In this document: positions 59,574-64,000 of the stretch, one piece after another | Layout: each line of letters begins with the position of its first letter | How positions within the stretch are numbered: position 1 is the stretch's first letter | Assembly (NCBI GenBank): GCA_038025085.1 | Contig: CM076147.1 | Coordinates: 31,200,266-31,264,265, forward strand | Direction: 5' to 3' | Length of the DNA: 64,000 bases | Origin: Tetragonia tetragonoides | Lineage: Eukaryota > Streptophyta > Magnoliopsida > Caryophyllales > Aizoaceae | Made by a program: the position numbers and the translations under genes | The notes under the pieces: generated by a model | The model's database searches: none | The model's input: only the letters and a program-made list of their open reading frames with translations | What the model was told of the DNA's origin: nothing

Positions 59574-61357
59574 GGTTGAGAAGCTTCTGAAGACTAATTT
59601 GAAGAACCATGCTATGGTGTGTGATGCTAATTTTTTTGTATTAGTACCAGTTTTCTCTTTCTTATTATTGATATCAATATGCTAATGTTGCATCCAGATT
59701 GATGCAGATTCTAAGTATTCTGCTGTTGACACATTGAAACAGCACTCTCTTTTTATTCCTGACAAATACAAGGTTAGTCTCACTTCTTATGGGTTGGTAT
59801 GATGAGTGAATTTTCTACCCTCTACTCCATGTGGTTTAGTTTGCTGTATTTGTCATTTATTTTCCTCTTTGGATGACTGTGGAAAGTGCTTTTAGTGTGG
59901 TCTCACTTGTCAGTTATTGAGGCAGAGTCTGGAGTTCGTAATAATCTATCTGGGCACCTTGTCCTTCATAGTGTATTCGTTCTCATTCTTTGTAATACAA
60001 GTCTCTCTTACTTCAAAAACATAGTTGATTTTTAAGATAATGATAAATAATGTCGAAACAAAGAAAGCATTTAAGATGAAGGGGGTGGATCCTGGTCTAG
60101 CAAAGAGTTCAAAGATTCTTCAAAGATAGTCATTATGCTTATCAAAACTTTATCCCCTAGTTGACAATAGCCAACACTTAGGCGTGAGTTTTATTTTACA
60201 TTATTTTCCTGAAAATTATAAATATTGTCTTATCAAAAGAAGCTATAATTATAAATCATATTGCATGTTGTAAGTTGTAACCTAGGTGTAGCCACCTTGA
60301 TTACACTCACCAACTGTAAATTTATTTATTTTTTATTAAAGTTAAAAGCTTTTTTAATTTAAATTTTGTTGACATTTTTTTTCTTTTCAAATGTAGTTAA
60401 ATTCATTATTATTAACCTACAACTTCATAGCAATAAACCTACAACCTATGTTGTTCGGACTCGACTAAGTGTCAGAGTGTCCAGTATCCATACCCATGTC
60501 CAACTCGGCCATTTTATGAAACTTCTGCATGTTTTCCCTTAAAATGGAGTGTCCAGATCCATACCCATGTCGGAGTGTCCAGTACCCAACACTGGTACTT
60601 GAGGCAAAATGAAGAGTCCAAGCAACATAGCCTACAACTTCATTAAAAAGGTGGGTGGGTGTAGCCAAGTTGGCTACTAGAGGGTGTAGCCAAGAAATTG
60701 CCACTTAAAACTACTATATGCCTGTCAAACATGCAAAGTATATCCTTCTGCTGATTTGAGATCACATATCGGTTACTTTTATTTTATCTTGCTCCTTGCT
60801 CATATGGAAATTTCCCCTTTTTCTCAGGACTGCTACCTTGTGCACATTCTGACAGAGAAATCTGCAAGTACATCAATGGTTTTTACTGGTAGAAGTGACA
60901 CAACCCACGTTTTGGCGCTGATGCTACGCAATCTTGGCTTAAAGGCTATGCCAATTAGTGCCCACATGAGCATGGTGTTCTTCTTCACCCCCTTTTATGC
61001 TCTTTACTGGAGAATGTAATATCCTCATTTGCACTGATATGTGCAGTAGAGGTCTTGATATTCCTTCAGTGGATATGGTCATAAATTATAATATCCCCAG
61101 TAATTCGAAGGTATAGTCTGGGTATTGCTTGCAAATATTGTGGGCGTGTGTCTGTTCATGTGTGAATCATGTAAGCTAGAAAAGAAAGGACAAATGGCAA
61201 TCAAGGCTCATTTGTCTACAGAACATTAGATACGCTTTCAATATATAATGATTGGTCCATTGTGGAATTCAGGATTACATACATCGAGCTGGAAGAACAG
61301 TTCGTGCTGGGAAGACGGGTGTTGCCATCTACTTAGTAGGTCAATCCGATAATATGA
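59574..61357 (+). pseudogene. DEAD-box helicase (DDX47/RH10 type), C-terminal domain exons, degenerate
   Basis: Candidate exons: 59574-59615 (VEKLLKTNLKNHAM), 59697-59771 (IDADSKYSAVDTLKQHSLFI), 60829-60972 (DCYLVHILTEKSASTSMVFT, then [18 protein letters not shown]), about 61017-61111 ([20 protein letters not shown], then NYNIPSNSK) and 61271-61357 (DYIHRAGRTVRAGKTGVAIY). These correspond in order to helicase motifs IV, V and VI. The segment normally joining PIS.HM to GECNIL is replaced by unrelated sequence, giving a frame break near 60975-61020. In motif VI, HRAGRTVRAG replaces the family HRVGRTARAG. No N-terminal half lies upstream on this strand; it lies on the opposite strand at 58329-51364. 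A MITE sits between the second and third exons. Confidence 0.8.
60438..60638. mobile_element. 185-bp MITE with perfect 8-bp target duplication
   Basis: The element is 60446-60630. Its ends are CTATGTTGTTCGGACTC and, on the other strand, CTATGTTGCTTGGACTC. The duplication CCTACAAC is at 60438-60445 and 60631-60638. The interior repeats GTGTCCAG(T)A..CCATACCCATGTC units. Eight-bp duplications suggest a hAT-type MITE. It lies in an intron of the plus-strand helicase remnant. Confidence 0.82.
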
Positions 61358-62829
61358 TGTTCGTCCATATATAGGGGCTGATAGGTGAGTAGCATTTGCA
61401 GGCCTGTGATATGCATGAACTTTTTTTTGGTGGGAAGATGAAAAGGAAAGGGATGGGCAATGAAGAATCAAAGGAGATTCATAAGAACTTGGGCAGCAAA
61501 AGGGGTAGAATTTCAGAGAATCAAGCATTATGCCTGAACATGAGGATGAGACGGCTATGTTTATAGTCGTTGATCAACAGCTCGTTACTGATTGATTATA
61601 TTTATAAGGACTAAGGAGCATAGAAAATGGAGTTTGTCTTAGGCTGATGAAGTAGTTTTTTTGTTCGCAAACCTTTTGCATTGGATGAAGTTATACACTT
61701 CTACTAGGGTTAGTACTCGCATGTCAGAAATTCTATCTGCCACTTCTTTCTTAAGAACACATTTGATATGCCAGGAGAAGTGCTTTGGTATATATAATAA
61801 AAACCCAATTACATCAGATGTTCTCAAATCTTACTATTTTATTATTTTTTTTGATAATATTCAAGGCGCGCCCTTGAAATTTAACAAAATGCATATTAGA
61901 TATAAGAAACTTTCAAAATGCACCATATGCCGCCAATGCTGCAGTAAGTTTCGGTTCAGGTTTCAGGGTTATATAGCTGAACAAGTGTTCTGTATTTTGT
62001 TGCTGTAAACAGGTTTACAAGTTTGCATTTCCACCTGTTATTTTCATGAACACAAAGACATTACTGACCTTTGTTCTCAATAATTTGATATAGAGCATGA
62101 TCTTCACATAACTAAACAAAGATACAAACAAACCAAATGCAAATGATAACTAGTTTGAGACGTAGTATAAACTTAAACATATCATTGTCACTCTCTTTGG
62201 CCTTCTCCTATGGCTTTTAAGTTTGAAGTGTACAATGATGGATGGAGTACATCACATCACATAGTATATAAGCTCATTATGATAAGCTCAATTAAATTGG
62301 TAACATAATTGGTGAAATACCCTATTATATAAGCTTAACGATTAAGCCTTAGGGTTTTGAATCATAACAATCATTGTTATTTACTGAAAACGGCACAATA
62401 TATTTGACAATGAAATGATGACACATGATAGATAGGTCACTTAATATATCGTCACGTGGAAAAATTAAACTAAGTGATAATATACGAGTATAGTATATTA
62501 GTACATTACTCGTAGTATAGATAATGAAAGTGTTACAGTAAACAATTATGAGTCCACCTAGCTTGGTAACCCTGATAACACATCATTAGTTATTGATTTT
62601 ATTAAAATAACAAACCAATCAAATTAGTTAACTCATCTTTGTTTCGTTTTTCTTTTTTCTCTTTTGTTTGTGTGTGTGTTTCTTTTTTTCCTAAAACATA
62701 CATGTATATGCTTAATAATAAGTGTTAATATCTGATAACGAAAATTCGAAGATAGACGACCACATTTAACTTTCTTAAATTTATTGAAAAGTGTAGAAAC
62801 TAGTATAATACTCCATGTATATCAACATA
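61358..62829. other. Noncoding DNA after the helicase remnant
   Basis: No remaining helicase exons, other genes or element termini were recognised. The frames present have no known domain. Confidence 0.4.
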
Positions 62830-63285
62830 CATATACATGGTCTTCTAGGATGGACAAACTTGCTAAACCCAAGATAATAACAAAACATAATTATTAGCTA
62901 GCTTGATGCATTAGAACTATCATGCATACACAAAATCTTCTTTGATGGAGTATAATATATCTTTAGCCTAGAATTATTTCTTCGAGCGACATTAGTAATT
63001 TGAGTAAGTCTTGTGTAATAAGACCAACTCACAATAAAGTAGGATCACTATTTAAAAATGTAAGGGGTCACTTATTATGAACCAATTTCACTTAAACTTG
63101 ACTCTCGTCTTACCAAAAATACCATCTTATAAGCATCGCCCAATTAAGAAACAAACCCAATCTTTAGGGGTAAGTTTTATGCAACTTGGTATAGGCAAAG
63201 TACACAGGTTGGGGGATATAAAACTTTGGCCCAAAGCATTCCATTAAACTGGCAAACAGAATGATCTCCATGTTATCTAAGTTGC
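62830..63285 (+). repeat. Arm 2 of the second inverted repeat
   Basis: This is the reverse-complement counterpart of 49000-49640, with the same block order. It lacks the Stowaway-like MITE, reading continuously through GATGGAGTATAATATA near 62944. The homology starts at CATGGTCTTCTAGG, matching the point where the processed pseudogene A tail begins in arm 1. Confidence 0.82.
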
Positions 63286-64000
63286 TGGTATTATCCAAAT
63301 AAGTTGGTAATGTGTCCTTCACTTTTATCTGTACTTGCAATCTTTTGAGTTGTTTTGACCAATAGTTTTTTAAAAAACATCATGTGAGTTTGTTAGTGAG
63401 TGACTGTATGTGCTTCATCCTCATCCATCCCTAAGAAGGTGGGTGAGGAGAGAGAGAGAGAGAGAGAGATCTAGAGATATAATCATGTAGTAGTAGCAGT
63501 AGATCATATGCATGTGTTGAGCTTCTCCTTCACGAAATGTGACTATCACTATCTCAATCCTCAAAGCATATTAGAGTTAATTATATATTGAGTAATCATT
63601 TTGTTACGGTAACTTAGAATAGAAAATGCTTTTAATTGGAACAGTAATTGCTTGAGCTATGGAAAGCAAGAAGGCCATATTGCTTAATGTTTTGTTTTGT
63701 TTTGTTTTGTTTTTCTAATATGAGCTTGGAGTTTAGTCAAGTATTATTGATGATGCTTTTTAATTTGTCTTCACTTTTCTTTCCACATATATGTAGGCCA
63801 ATAATTTTAAGAAAATTAAATTAGCATTTGTTGGTACGCAACATTTTATTTTTGCAACCTAAAAACTAGGGCTTATTACTAAAACACTATAAGTATATAA
63901 TTGTTTGATCACGGCAAAAGTAGCAAATAAACCTCCCACTATCGTGTACCTTTAAGCAATACGAGTAATTAAGTTTACCTTATTGACGTAGCAATTAGCC
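63286..64000. other. Right-edge noncoding DNA
   Basis: This holds a (GA)n run at about 63441-63468 and a TTTTG pentanucleotide run at about 63691-63713. No gene was recognised. Confidence 0.5.

Overview
This is a piece of a plant nuclear genome, almost certainly a eudicot. The evidence is short exons with GT..AG introns, AT-rich introns and intergenic DNA, a plastid sigma factor gene, a plant-type glycine-rich wall/secretory protein gene, Ty1/copia and LINE retroelements, and many MITE-type elements. Nothing read here identifies the species. There is no bacterial, organellar or viral replicon and no CRISPR array.

Layout, left to right. (1) 1.8-9.6 kb, minus strand: the first four exons of a large glycine-rich secreted protein gene, which runs off the left edge. 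Its introns carry a PIF/Harbinger-like MITE (5408-5692) and a hAT-like element built of degenerate CGGGT words (780-1404). (2) 9.6-14.3 kb: noncoding DNA with a diverged tandem duplication, a Mutator-like MITE and a reversed solo LTR. (3) 14.3-18.8 kb, minus strand: an intact seven-exon gene for a plastid RNA polymerase sigma factor of the SIG3 type (555 aa). (4) 20.0-42.0 kb: a large inverted duplication. The left arm (about 20.0-27.45 kb) and right arm (about 35.9-42.0 kb) each carry one member of an unrecognised family of acidic proteins. The left member (gene A) is broken by a nonsense codon, a frameshift and a non-autonomous LTR retrotransposon inserted in its second exon. The right member (gene B) keeps a long open frame but has a frameshift next to its upstream ATG. 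The spacer holds LINE debris and a 5'-truncated Copia element, itself split by a 3.1 kb solo LTR (which contains a MITE) and by a 1.36 kb TIR element that looks like a gene-capturing element.

(5) 42.2-48.4 kb, minus strand: a decayed Core-2/I-branching (GT14-like) glycosyltransferase gene, recognisable from its C-terminal exons, with two LINE 3' ends nearby, and a possible unrelated first exon at 48.3 kb. (6) 48.6-63.3 kb: a DDX47/RH10-type DEAD-box helicase gene in two parts pointing away from each other. Exons for the N-terminal half lie on the minus strand (58.3 to 51.4 kb), with a young Copia element in intron 1 and a probable processed TPR pseudogene downstream. Degenerate exons for the C-terminal helicase domain lie on the plus strand (59.6-61.4 kb). 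A second, smaller inverted repeat (49.0-49.64 and 62.83-63.28 kb) flanks this locus, and a Stowaway-like MITE is present in only one of its arms.

The two genes that look functional are the glycine-rich protein gene (as far as it can be seen) and SIG3. Gene B is uncertain. Nearly everything else is mobile DNA or pseudogene. The main value of the window is historical: duplicate arms with filled and empty insertion sites allow several transposition events to be ordered relative to the duplications.
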